Of a stretch of DNA of 39,201 nt, positions 1 through 8,260 are shown one piece after another. The stretch is taken from the NCBI GenBank assembly GCA_017466445.1, contig JAFTUC010000025.1:1-39201 (forward strand), given 5' to 3'. The first letter of the stretch is position 1, and every line of letters begins with the position of its first letter. The translations under genes were made by a program, and so were the position numbers. Origin of the DNA: Clostridia bacterium. GTDB taxonomy: Bacteria; Bacillota; Clostridia; Oscillospirales; CAG-272. The notes beneath the pieces were generated by a model. The model did not search any database. It was given only the letters and a program-made list of their open reading frames with translations, and was not told where the DNA came from.

Positions 1-87
1 GGAGATATGATAGATCTTCGTGTTTCGGACGGAAATATAAAAGCACGGGTATGTGCACTGGAGAAGGAAAATGGCAGAAAAAAATAA
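1..87 (+). CDS. xseA: Exodeoxyribonuclease VII large subunit, C-terminal end only
   Basis: The first 28 codons are an open frame ending in TAA at 85-87, and the rest of the gene lies upstream of the window. The visible tail, GDMIDLRVSDGNIKARV, matches the final beta strands of XseA, where GD-x-I-x-LR-x-DG-x-I is typical. XseA is the catalytic subunit that, with several XseB copies, degrades single-stranded DNA in repair. The stop lies 17 bases inside xseB, which supports translational coupling of the two subunits. The short length limits certainty, but position and sequence agree. Confidence 0.8.
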   Translation, partial: GDMIDLRVSDGNIKARVCALEKENGRKK

Positions 88-304
88 GCAGAGCTTTGAG
101 GAGATGATCTCCGAGCTTGAAAAAATAGTTGCGTCTCTCGAATCGGGTGACGTCGGACTCGAGGAGGCGATCGAGCTTTATAAGCGCGGAACGCTTCTTT
201 CGTCCGAATGCGCAAAGCTTCTCGAAAACGCCGAGAAGCAAATAAAGATACTTACCCGCTCTCCTGACGGCGACGTGGTAGAGGTTGATTTTGAGGAGAA
301 CTGA
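71..304 (+). CDS. xseB: Exodeoxyribonuclease VII small subunit
   Basis: This 77-residue protein has the XseB pattern: SFEEMISELEKIVASLESGD, then LEEAIELYKRG and a helical tail with LLENAEKQIKIL. XseB is a small two-helix protein that binds XseA to form the cytoplasmic exonuclease VII. I chose ATG 71 over the upstream ATG 53 because a GAGAAGG ribosome site lies just before 71 and the result has the usual family length of about 75-80 residues. It overlaps the end of xseA and is followed directly by ispA, the usual order in Clostridia and Bacilli. Confidence 0.93.
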   Translation: MAEKNKQSFEEMISELEKIVASLESGDVGLEEAIELYKRGTLLSSECAKLLENAEKQIKILTRSPDGDVVEVDFEEN

Positions 305-308
305 CTTT

Positions 309-1196
309 ATGATGGAAAATAAACTGAGAACCGTTATGTCCGAAAGAGGCGGTGCGGTCGAAAAAAGAATAGATGAGCTTCTTTCCGAAAGAGATGATGA
401 TTTTGCGTGCCTTATAGACGCCGTAAGATACAGCGCTCTCGGACCGGGAAAAAAGGTAAGGGCATTTCTTACTACCGAGTTTGCAAGACTTGGAGGCGCT
501 GCACTTGAGGATTCGCTCACCTATGCCGCGATCATAGAAATGATCCATGCGGCGTCGCTTATCCATGACGATCTTCCTTGTATGGATGATGACGATATGA
601 GAAGAGGAAGACCCTCTTGTCATATTGCTTACGGAGAGGATACCGCACTTCTTGCGGGTGATGCTCTTATGGTATACCCTTATGAGATAATAAGTAAGCT
701 TGATAACAAGGGCGATAAAGAAAAGCTTGAGGCTATCCGGATAATCTCAAGCGCATCCGGAATGTACGGTATGATCGGCGGTCAGCAGATGGATATCTCG
801 GGCGAGAGCAGATCTGTGGAAAAGCTTACTAAGCTTCAGGGACTCAAAACGGGCAGGATGATAAGAGCCGCGGCGCTTCTCGGTTGCGTGGCATCGGGGA
901 ACTTTGAAGGAAGCGACCTTTACAAAAGAGCGATAGAATACGCTGATAATATCGGTCTCGCATTTCAGATAATAGACGATCTTCTTGACGTTACGGGAGA
1001 TCCCGAAAAGCTCGGAAAAAAGGTCGGAATGGATGAAAAGAACGGATATTTGACATTTGCGGGTCTTATGAGCTACGAGGATGCGTTCGACCTTGCGGCT
1101 ATGAAAACGGCGCAGGCGTGTGCGGCAATTGCCGATATAGACGGCTCGGAAATTCTTGTTTCGCTTGCAAAAGAGCTTCTTATGCGTGAAAGCTGA
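309..1196 (+). CDS. ispA: Farnesyl/geranylgeranyl diphosphate synthase
   Basis: A 295-residue trans-isoprenyl diphosphate synthase. It condenses isopentenyl diphosphate with allylic diphosphates to make the C15/C20 precursors of undecaprenyl phosphate and quinone-type lipids. The first aspartate-rich motif is in HDDLPCMDDDDMRRGRPS and the second in IIDDLLDVTGD; both bind magnesium-diphosphate. GPGKKVRAF is the conserved substrate-binding segment near the N terminus. The start is set at ATG 309 (or 312) with GAGGAG upstream; an in-frame TTG at 285 lies inside xseB and is less likely. In many relatives dxs follows, but here tlyA starts only five bases after the stop. Exact chain length of the product cannot be read from the sequence. 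Confidence 0.93.
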   Translation: MMENKLRTVMSERGGAVEKRIDELLSERDDDFACLIDAVRYSALGPGKKVRAFLTTEFARLGGAALEDSLTYAAIIEMIHAASLIHDDLPCMDDDDMRRGRPSCHIAYGEDTALLAGDALMVYPYEIISKLDNKGDKEKLEAIRIISSASGMYGMIGGQQMDISGESRSVEKLTKLQGLKTGRMIRAAALLGCVASGNFEGSDLYKRAIEYADNIGLAFQIIDDLLDVTGDPEKLGKKVGMDEKNGYLTFAGLMSYEDAFDLAAMKTAQACAAIADIDGSEILVSLAKELLMRES

Positions 1197-1201
1197 TCAA
1201 A

Positions 1202-1978
1202 ATGAGGATAGACAAATACATATTTGAAAAGGGAGACGCTCCGAGCAGACAAAAGGCAAGGGAAATGATCGAGGCGGGATTTGTCACCGTCGGTGACAGA
1301 CAGGTAACGAAGCCTTCCTTTGAGGTGGATCCCGATAATGATTTTGTTAAGGTGCTTGGACGGCCTTACGAATACGTCGGTCGCGGCGGTGTAAAGCTCG
1401 AAAGCGCACTCAAAGGCTTTAAAATAGATCCCAAGGGACTCGTTGCGGCTGATATCGGCTCATCCACGGGCGGCTTCACCGATTGCCTTTTAAGATACGG
1501 GGCAAAAAAGGTGTTCGCTATTGATAGTGGGAGAGACCAGCTTCACAAAAGCCTTCGTGCCGATAGCAGAGTCGTCGTTATGGAGGGATTCAATGCAAGA
1601 GAGCTCGGTGAAGCGGCGCTCGGCGAGAAGGTCGATATTACTGTCTGCGACGTTTCCTTTATATCGCAAAAGTATATCTATCCGTCCGTGACTGCAATAC
1701 TGAAGGAAGACGGGATTTTCGTAAGCCTTATAAAGCCGCAGTTTGAGGCGGGCAGAGAGCATCTCAATAAAAAAGGAATAGTAAAGGATATCAAAATACA
1801 CAAAAGAGTGATCGAGTCCTGCATATCAGAGGCGGCTCGTCTCGGACTTGCTTGCAAGGGAGTTATATCATCACCGATAAGCGGAGGCGACGGAAACGTC
1901 GAGTACCTTGCTATGTTCAGATATACAAGCGATAAGTCAGAGCTGCGTATCGGAGACGTTATGCCAAACGGACTTTGA
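1202..1978 (+). CDS. tlyA: TlyA-family rRNA (cytidine-2'-O)-methyltransferase
   Basis: A 258-residue TlyA/FtsJ-like methyltransferase. An S4 RNA-binding domain fills the first 60 residues (MRIDKYIFEKG, AREMIEAGFVTV). The linker YVGRGGVKLESAL is followed by a Rossmann-type methyltransferase domain with the SAM-binding motif ADIGSSTGGFTDCLL, the segment CDVSFIS and the KPQFEAG motif carrying the catalytic-type lysine. Family members 2'-O-methylate 16S and/or 23S rRNA, and older annotations call them hemolysins. The gene sits between ispA and nadK, as usual in this cluster. The ribosome site is weak, which suggests coupling to ispA translation. Confidence 0.92.
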   Translation: MRIDKYIFEKGDAPSRQKAREMIEAGFVTVGDRQVTKPSFEVDPDNDFVKVLGRPYEYVGRGGVKLESALKGFKIDPKGLVAADIGSSTGGFTDCLLRYGAKKVFAIDSGRDQLHKSLRADSRVVVMEGFNARELGEAALGEKVDITVCDVSFISQKYIYPSVTAILKEDGIFVSLIKPQFEAGREHLNKKGIVKDIKIHKRVIESCISEAARLGLACKGVISSPISGGDGNVEYLAMFRYTSDKSELRIGDVMPNGL

Positions 1979-2011
1979 AAAAACGCTCTTTGAAAGGATG
2001 TATCGGACAGT

Positions 2012-2875
2012 ATGAAATATAATTTTAAAAAGATCGCAGTTCTTCCGAATCTCAAAAGAGATGAGGATCTCAGATACACTAAAGATCTCATATCCTATCT
2101 TGTGCGCGAGCATAGCGTGCTCGTCCGTGAGGAGCTTGCCCATCTTGCGGACAGGGAAAGAGTCTTTGTGTCGGACGAGATAAGATTTTTTTCTGATGCC
2201 GATCTCATTATAGTGCTCGGCGGAGACGGATCGATACTCCGCGCATCGGGGAAAGCCGCACGTCTCGGAAAGCCTCTTGTCGGTATAAATCTCGGACATC
2301 TCGGATATATAGCAGAGCTTGAGACCTCGGATATACCGAAAATAAACGAGATACTTTCGGGTGAGCTTGATACCGACGAGCGTACTATGATCGAGGCAGA
2401 GGTGTTAAGAAACGATGATACGGTAATGTCAGACTTTATCGCTCTCAACGATGCGGCGATAGTACGCGCATCCGGACTCGGAGTAATACGCACCGAGCTT
2501 CTGTGTGACGGTGTTCCCGTTTATAACTATAGAGGTGACGGAATAATATTCGCTACGGCGACAGGATCGAGCGCATATTCCATGTCTGCGGGAGGACCGG
2601 TCATGGATACCGGACTTGACTGCATCTCGGTCACTCCGATATGCGCGCATTCACTGAGATGCAGACCGATAGTTTTCTCCGGAGAATCGCTCTTTGAGGT
2701 GAAAAGCAGCGCAAGCCCCGATCAAGCACGTCTTTCCCTTGACGGCGCAGAGGTCTGCGCCCTTGAGGATAACGATACCGTGAGAATAAAAAAATCCAGA
2801 TACGTGACAAGGCTCTTGCGTATGCCGGGCAGGAGCTTTTGCAGCGTGCTCTACCGTAAGATGTCGGATATATGA
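2012..2875 (+). CDS. nadK: NAD kinase
   Basis: A 287-residue ATP/polyphosphate NAD kinase that makes NADP from NAD in the cytoplasm. The glycine-rich motif LGGDGSILRA (with the catalytic aspartate) is followed by GINLGHLGYIAE. The second conserved block reads GDGIIFATATGSSAYSMSAG, and the PICAHSLRCRPIVF segment is also typical. Length and motif spacing are normal. GAAAGGA lies about 13 bases before ATG 2012, a little long. It is followed ten bases later by the argR region, as in many Firmicutes. Confidence 0.95.
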   Translation: MKYNFKKIAVLPNLKRDEDLRYTKDLISYLVREHSVLVREELAHLADRERVFVSDEIRFFSDADLIIVLGGDGSILRASGKAARLGKPLVGINLGHLGYIAELETSDIPKINEILSGELDTDERTMIEAEVLRNDDTVMSDFIALNDAAIVRASGLGVIRTELLCDGVPVYNYRGDGIIFATATGSSAYSMSAGGPVMDTGLDCISVTPICAHSLRCRPIVFSGESLFEVKSSASPDQARLSLDGAEVCALEDNDTVRIKKSRYVTRLLRMPGRSFCSVLYRKMSDI

Positions 2876-2906
2876 ATCAAAACAAATGAAAACGGAGAAA
2901 TATTTA

Positions 2907-3365
2907 ATGAAAAACGAAAGACACGCAAAGATCCTTGAGCTTATAAGTAAATATGACATAGACACTCAGGAGATGCTTCTTGAAAAGCTCCGTGAGGAGG
3001 GCTTTGTCGTAACTCAGGCGACTGTTTCAAGAGATATAAAGGAGCTCAATATAGTCAAGACCTCGATGAAAAATTTCGGATATAAGTATGCCGTAAAGAG
3101 TGTCTCGGAGGAGCGTCCGAGTGCAAAATACGCAAATATACTGCGCGAGGCGGCACAGTCTGTGACCTCGGCTATGAATCTTGTTATAGTAAAGACATAC
3201 GCGGGTATGGCGGATGCCTCCGCGGCGGCTATAGATCTTATGTGGCATTACGATATACTTGGAAGCATTGCGGGAGACGATACCATATTCGTCGCGACAT
3301 CGGACGTCGCTTCGGCAGAGAATCTCGCAAGAAAAATAAACGAGGTGCTCGGTCATAAGAACTGA
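2907..3365 (+). CDS. argR: Arginine repressor ArgR/AhrC
   Basis: A 152-residue arginine-responsive regulator. The N-terminal winged helix contains EEGFVVTQATVSRDIKEL, the conserved recognition helix of ArgR. The C-terminal oligomerisation and arginine-binding domain has GSIAGDDTIFVAT, the hallmark G-x-I-A-G-D-D-T block. ArgR hexamers repress arginine biosynthesis and may activate catabolism. ATG 2907 with GGAG nine bases before it gives the normal family length; the upstream in-frame ATG at 2886 would add seven atypical residues. Placement between nadK and recN is the standard Gram-positive arrangement. Confidence 0.94.
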   Translation: MKNERHAKILELISKYDIDTQEMLLEKLREEGFVVTQATVSRDIKELNIVKTSMKNFGYKYAVKSVSEERPSAKYANILREAAQSVTSAMNLVIVKTYAGMADASAAAIDLMWHYDILGSIAGDDTIFVATSDVASAENLARKINEVLGHKN

Positions 3366-3406
3366 AAAATGCATATCTGTGCTTTTTAAGAAGGGAGGCG
3401 AGAAAA

Positions 3407-5113
3407 GTGCTCGCGTCAATGCATATAGAAAATATAGCGGTCATAAAGAGGCTTGACGTTGATTTTTCGGACGGATTTTCCGCACTTACGGGAGAAACGG
3501 GTGCGGGAAAATCGATACTCATAGATTCACTCAGTATGCTTCTCGGAGCGAAGACAGAGCGTGATCTCGTGCGTGCGGGAGAAAGCAGCGCAAGTGTTTC
3601 TGCTGTCTTCTCGGATATCTCACCCGCGGTCGTAAAAAAACTTGAGGAGCTTGGGATCGCTCCCGATGAGGAGGGCTGTGTCTTTATTCAAAGAACTGTC
3701 AGCGCCGACGGAAAATCGAGATCGAAGATAAACGGTACCACCTATCCGCTCTCTCTGCTGAGAGAGGTCGGAGCGCATCTTGTAAATATACACGGTCAGC
3801 TTGACAGCAGGGATATATTCGATGAAAAGACCTATATAGGACTTGTCGATTCGTATGCGTCACTCGAGTCCCTTCGCGCCGAGTATGCAAGCGTATATCA
3901 TAAAATGTCGGAAGCGCTTTCCGAAATCGAGCGTCTTTCGAGGGATGAAAGAGATAAGGAACGCAGGCTTGAGCTGCTTGCTTATCAGATAAACGATATA
4001 AGTGCGGCAGAGCTTCGGCACGGCGAGGAGGAAGAGCTCGAAAACGAGAAAAAACTGATAAAAAATTTCAGACAGATGTCAAAGCAGGTAAATACGGTAT
4101 ACCGCGCTCTTTATAAAAACGATAAGGGAATGTCGGCATCAAGACTTGTCGATATAGCGCGCGATGCGCTTGAGAGCGTATCCGATCTCGTTCCCGATGC
4201 TACGCAGCTCGCGGAGCGGCTTTCTGAGATCAGCTTTGAAATGGAGCATATTGCGGAAAGCGTTCTTTCGTCTCTTCCGAGCGAGAGCAGTGATCCCGAG
4301 CGACGTCTTGACGATATCGAGAACAGACTCGATCTTATCCATAAGCTTAAGCGTAAATACGGAAGCAATGTTGACGAGATACTTTCGTTTCTTGATAAAG
4401 CGAGGGATGAGTATGATGAGATCCTTCTCTCGGACGATCGCATAAAGGAGCTGGAAGGTAGTGTCGCTGCTTTGCGTAAGGAAGCGCTGGGGCTCGCCTC
4501 CCGGCTTTCGGAAAAGCGTCGAAGGGCAGCGGAGGAGCTTTCCGAAAAGATCGGCTCTGAGATACGTTTCCTTGATATGGAAAAGGTGAAGTTCATAGTT
4601 GATATATCCGCGCTTACCGATCAAGACGGAGAGCCTTTGTTTACAAGGGACGGAACAGATAAGGTCTCATTTTTGATCTCAACGAATCCGGGCGAGACGC
4701 CTAAATCTCTTGCGAAAATAGCGTCCGGCGGAGAAGCGGCGAGAATACTTCTCGCTATAAAATGCGTGCTTACGAGTGCCGACGATACCGAGACGCTTAT
4801 CTTCGATGAGATAGATACTGGTGTGTCGGGAAAGACATCCGAAAAGATTGGAGTCAAGATGAGAGAGCTCGGAGAAAATATGCAGATACTTTCCATAACC
4901 CACTCGGCACAGGTCGCCTCAAATGCGCGTACGCATTACCGTATAAAGAAAAACACGGTGGACGGACGCGCGGAAACCGAGCTCGTTATGCTTGATAAAA
5001 ACGGACGTATCGATGAGATATCGAGGATAATGGGCGGAATAAACATTACCGAAAAAATAAGGGAATCCGCAAAGGAAATGCTTGAAAATGCGGAAAACTT
5101 TAAAATAAGATAA
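3407..5113 (+). CDS. recN: DNA repair protein RecN
   Basis: A 568-residue SMC-like ATPase that acts early in double-strand break repair. The N-terminal Walker A is [15 protein letters not shown] long coiled-coil-rich middle covers roughly residues 150-390, and the C-terminal half-site has the signature [16 protein letters not shown] and Walker [15 protein letters not shown], then ITHSAQVA. The GTG start at 3407 has GGGAGG eight bases upstream and yields the usual N terminus ([14 protein letters not shown]); ATG 3419 is a less likely alternative. It sits directly after argR, as expected. Confidence 0.95.
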   Translation: MLASMHIENIAVIKRLDVDFSDGFSALTGETGAGKSILIDSLSMLLGAKTERDLVRAGESSASVSAVFSDISPAVVKKLEELGIAPDEEGCVFIQRTVSADGKSRSKINGTTYPLSLLREVGAHLVNIHGQLDSRDIFDEKTYIGLVDSYASLESLRAEYASVYHKMSEALSEIERLSRDERDKERRLELLAYQINDISAAELRHGEEEELENEKKLIKNFRQMSKQVNTVYRALYKNDKGMSASRLVDIARDALESVSDLVPDATQLAERLSEISFEMEHIAESVLSSLPSESSDPERRLDDIENRLDLIHKLKRKYGSNVDEILSFLDKARDEYDEILLSDDRIKELEGSVAALRKEALGLASRLSEKRRRAAEELSEKIGSEIRFLDMEKVKFIVDISALTDQDGEPLFTRDGTDKVSFLISTNPGETPKSLAKIASGGEAARILLAIKCVLTSADDTETLIFDEIDTGVSGKTSEKIGVKMRELGENMQILSITHSAQVASNARTHYRIKKNTVDGRAETELVMLDKNGRIDEISRIMGGINITEKIRESAKEMLENAENFKIR

Positions 5114-5133
5114 AAAACAAAGGAGTAATAGAC

Positions 5134-6363
5134 ATGACACTTTACGAAGAACTCAAGGCGCGCGGTCTCGTTGCGCAGGTTACTGACGAGGAGGAGATCG
5201 CAGACCTTATAAATAACGGAAAGGCGACCTTCTATATTGGATTTGACCCTACCGCAGACTCTCTTACGGCAGGTCATTTTATGGCGCTGACTCTTATGAA
5301 GAGACTTCAGGATGCGGGCAACAGACCGATCGCTCTCGTAGGCGGCGGAACCGGTATGATAGGTGACCCCTCCGGTAGAACCGATATGAGAAAGATGATG
5401 ACAAAGGAGATAGTTGATCATAACTGCGAATGCTTTAAAAAGCAGATGAGCCGTTTTATCGATTTCTCCGACGGCAAGGCTCTTATGGTAAATAACGGAG
5501 ATTGGCTTCTTGCACTCAATTACGTTGAGTTCCTGCGCGACGTTGGACCTCATTTCAGCGTAAATAAGATGCTTTCCGCGGAATGCTATAAGCAGAGACT
5601 CGAAAAGGGACTTTCCTTCCTTGAATTCAACTATATGCTCATGCAGAGCTACGACTTCTACGAGCTCTTCCAAAGATACGGCTGTAACCTCCAGTGCGGC
5701 GGAGACGACCAGTGGTCGAATATGCTCGGAGGCACCGAGCTTATAAGACGTAAGCTCGGAAAGGACGCGTACGCTCTTACGATCACTTTGCTTTGCGACT
5801 CTAACGGTAATAAGATGGGTAAGACCGCAGGTAACGCGGTATGGCTTGACGCTGAGAAGACCTCGCCGTATGACTTCTTCCAGTATTGGCGTAACGTCGG
5901 AGACGCTGACGTCATAAAATGTATAAAGATGCTTACCTTCCTTCCTCTCGATCAGATCGCGGAGATGGAATCCTGGGAGGGCGCTCAGCTCAACCGCGCA
6001 AAGGAGATCCTCGCTTATGAGCTCACAAAGCTCGTACACGGTGAAGAGGAGGCAGAAAAGGCACTTGGCGCCGCAAGATCTCTCTTCGGAGCGGGTAACG
6101 CCTCTGAGGATATGCCCACCACAGAGCTCAGCGCAGAGGATTTTACCGACGGCAGGATCACCGTTATCGGTATGATGCTCAAATCAAAGCTCGCTTCCTC
6201 GGGAAGAGACGCAAGAACCCTTATCTCTCAGGGCGGAATCGCTCTTTGCGATGAAAAGGTAACCGATATGACCGCTTCGGTCTCAGTTGAAGATTTCGAC
6301 GGTAAGGATATCGTTATAAAGAAGGGTAAGAAGATACACCACAGATTCGTTTTGAATAAGTAA
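5134..6363 (+). CDS. tyrS: Tyrosyl-tRNA synthetase
   Basis: A 409-residue class I synthetase that charges tRNA-Tyr. It shows [17 protein letters not shown] (HIGH-type motif), [10 protein letters not shown] in the tyrosine pocket, and [11 protein letters not shown] in place of KMSKS. A C-terminal S4 domain ([13 protein letters not shown]) binds the tRNA. Length is normal. An AAAGGAG site precedes ATG 5134. Codon choice is more restricted than in the neighbours (many CTC, TTC, ACC), as expected for a highly expressed gene. The gap to recN is only 20 bases, so no tyrosine T-box leader can lie there; transcription must come from upstream in the operon. Confidence 0.96.
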   Translation: MTLYEELKARGLVAQVTDEEEIADLINNGKATFYIGFDPTADSLTAGHFMALTLMKRLQDAGNRPIALVGGGTGMIGDPSGRTDMRKMMTKEIVDHNCECFKKQMSRFIDFSDGKALMVNNGDWLLALNYVEFLRDVGPHFSVNKMLSAECYKQRLEKGLSFLEFNYMLMQSYDFYELFQRYGCNLQCGGDDQWSNMLGGTELIRRKLGKDAYALTITLLCDSNGNKMGKTAGNAVWLDAEKTSPYDFFQYWRNVGDADVIKCIKMLTFLPLDQIAEMESWEGAQLNRAKEILAYELTKLVHGEEEAEKALGAARSLFGAGNASEDMPTTELSAEDFTDGRITVIGMMLKSKLASSGRDARTLISQGGIALCDEKVTDMTASVSVEDFDGKDIVIKKGKKIHHRFVLNK

Positions 6364-6391
6364 CGAAATAGATAAAAAGGCGGAATATCCG

Positions 6392-7318
6392 ATGAACTTG
6401 ACAGAAAAGAAAATATTTTGGCAGAAACTCTGCGAGCTTTCGGATAAGGGAGCTCTTACTTATGCTGAAGGTGAGACCGTCGCGCCCTATACTACGTTCA
6501 AAATAGGCGGAAAGGCCGATCTTATCATAAAAGTGCTTTCAAGGGATGCGCTTGCCGAGATCGTCGGTGCGGCACAAAGAGAAAACGTGAAATTCTGCGT
6601 CATCGGGAACGGAAGTAACGTTCTGTTCCCCGATGAGCAGTATGACGGCGCCGTCATAGTCACAACGGGGATAAATTCCTGCCTTGTCGACGGAAACAGG
6701 ATAATTGCCGATTGCGGATACTCCTTCACCTCTCTTGCCGTGCAGGCGCAAAAGGCGGGTCTTACGGGACTTGAATTTGCGTACGGTATTCCGGGAAGCG
6801 TCGGAGGCGCCGTGTATATGAATGCGGGCGCATACGACGGAGAAATCTCCTTTGTTGTAAAAAAGACCTTTTATTATGACTCTGTAAACGATATGCTCGG
6901 CTGCTTTGAAGGTGATGAAAATCACTTCGGATACAGAGAAAGCGTTTATCAGGAAAGAGATGGACTTATCATCCTCGGAGCTGAATTTCTTCTGGAAAAA
7001 GGAGATAAAGATGCTATTTCTGAAAAAATGCAGGGATTTATGAACGCAAGAAGAGAAAAGCAGCCCCTTGAATATCCGAGTGCGGGAAGCACCTTCAAGC
7101 GTGCCCCCGGGCATTATACCGGTAAGCTTATACAGGATGCGGGCATGAAGGGATATTCGGTAGGCGGAGCACAGGTATCGGAAAAGCACGCCGGTTTCGT
7201 TATAAATAAGGGCGGTGCGACATCTTCCGACGTAAAGGAGCTCGTTTCACGCGTTAAAAAGGCCGTCTTGCAGTCGAGCGGTGTCAGTATCGAGTGCGAG
7301 ATAAGAATAATAGAATAA
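6392..7318 (+). CDS. murB: UDP-N-acetylenolpyruvoylglucosamine reductase
   Basis: A 308-residue FAD-dependent reductase that makes UDP-N-acetylmuramate, the second step of peptidoglycan precursor synthesis. The FAD domain shows TTFKIGGKADL and VIGNGSNVLF, then GLEFAYGIPGSVGGAVYMNA. The catalytic serine block is YPSAGSTFKR, and the C-terminal IECEIRIIE supplies the conserved glutamate. It follows tyrS by 28 bases with a GGCGG-type ribosome site and is followed by whiA. rapZ and yvcK, often found between murB and whiA in Firmicutes, are absent here. Confidence 0.95.
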   Translation: MNLTEKKIFWQKLCELSDKGALTYAEGETVAPYTTFKIGGKADLIIKVLSRDALAEIVGAAQRENVKFCVIGNGSNVLFPDEQYDGAVIVTTGINSCLVDGNRIIADCGYSFTSLAVQAQKAGLTGLEFAYGIPGSVGGAVYMNAGAYDGEISFVVKKTFYYDSVNDMLGCFEGDENHFGYRESVYQERDGLIILGAEFLLEKGDKDAISEKMQGFMNARREKQPLEYPSAGSTFKRAPGHYTGKLIQDAGMKGYSVGGAQVSEKHAGFVINKGGATSSDVKELVSRVKKAVLQSSGVSIECEIRIIE

Positions 7319-7337
7319 AGCGAAAGGAAACGGAAAA

Positions 7338-8234
7338 ATGTCCTTTTCTTCCGACGTAAGGACCGCGGTAAGTGCGGTCAATATAAAGAGACCGTGCTGC
7401 AGGGCGGCGACTCTGTACGGTATGCTTTTTTCCCTTAATGAATTTAAGGGCGCGCCGCTTAATTTTACTACCGACAACGAATCGGTCGCCAATCTCTTTA
7501 CAGCGATGATGCGCTCGGTCTTCGGTACAAGAGTCACCTTTACCGAGGGAGAGCGTCTCTCAAGAAGAAGGGAAGCGCAAAAATTTTACAGACTCGATTA
7601 TCCCGGACTTGATATAATGAACTCGATAAACGAGCGATTTTCAAGCGAAAAGATAATAAATGATAGTCTGCTTACCTGCGAGGGATGCTCGGGCGCGTTT
7701 CTCAGAGGACTCTTTCTTTCCTCGGGAACTATAACCGATCCGAAAAGCGGATATCATCTCGAATTTTCGGTCTCGAACGATAAAAAATGCTTTTCTCTTA
7801 TGGAATATTTTACCGAGCTTTCCTTTCCCGCAAGACGTACCGTAAGGCGCGGAGTCTCATCTCTTTATATGAAGGAGAGCGAGAGCATCGAGGACTTTAT
7901 GACATATATAGGAGCGGCTCAGGCATCTCTTTCGATAATGAATGCCAAGATAATGCGCGATATAAGAAATAACGTCAATCGAAGGATGAACTGCGATGCG
8001 GCGAATATTTATAAGACGACGGGCGCCGCAACGGGTCAGATACATGCGATAAAGCATCTTATGGATACGGGAAGGTTCGACTTCTTGCCCGATCAGCTCA
8101 AGGTTACCGCGAGGCTGAGGCTCGATAATCCGCAGGCGTCGCTTGAGGAGCTTGCGCAGCTTCACGAGGGAAATATAAGTAAGTCGGGAGTCAGCCATAG
8201 GCTTGCAAAAATAGTGGATTTTGATAAAAAGTAA
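7338..8234 (+). CDS. whiA: DNA-binding protein WhiA
   Basis: A 298-residue WhiA homologue, conserved in Gram-positive bacteria and linked to sporulation in Streptomyces and to cell division and chromosome segregation in Bacillus. The middle holds the degenerate LAGLIDADG-type domain (CSGAFLRGLFLSSGTI, YHLEFSVSND). The C-terminal helix-turn-helix is in ASLEELAQLHEGNISKSGVS. Catalytic endonuclease acidic residues are not expected in WhiA. AAAGGA precedes ATG 7338. The gene is 20 bases after murB and 26 before dnaE. Confidence 0.93.
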   Translation: MSFSSDVRTAVSAVNIKRPCCRAATLYGMLFSLNEFKGAPLNFTTDNESVANLFTAMMRSVFGTRVTFTEGERLSRRREAQKFYRLDYPGLDIMNSINERFSSEKIINDSLLTCEGCSGAFLRGLFLSSGTITDPKSGYHLEFSVSNDKKCFSLMEYFTELSFPARRTVRRGVSSLYMKESESIEDFMTYIGAAQASLSIMNAKIMRDIRNNVNRRMNCDAANIYKTTGAATGQIHAIKHLMDTGRFDFLPDQLKVTARLRLDNPQASLEELAQLHEGNISKSGVSHRLAKIVDFDKK

Positions 8235-8260
8235 TTTTACTGAAAGGAACGGTGCGTGGC

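Noticed and set aside
5101-5133. Possible T-box leader for tyrS
   Set aside because: Only 20 bases separate recN and tyrS, far too few for a T-box.
4936-6039. Long minus-strand open frame of 367 codons opposite recN and tyrS
   Set aside because: It lies over two clear plus-strand genes with normal motifs, has no ribosome site and gives a Cys/Ser/Leu-rich shadow translation.
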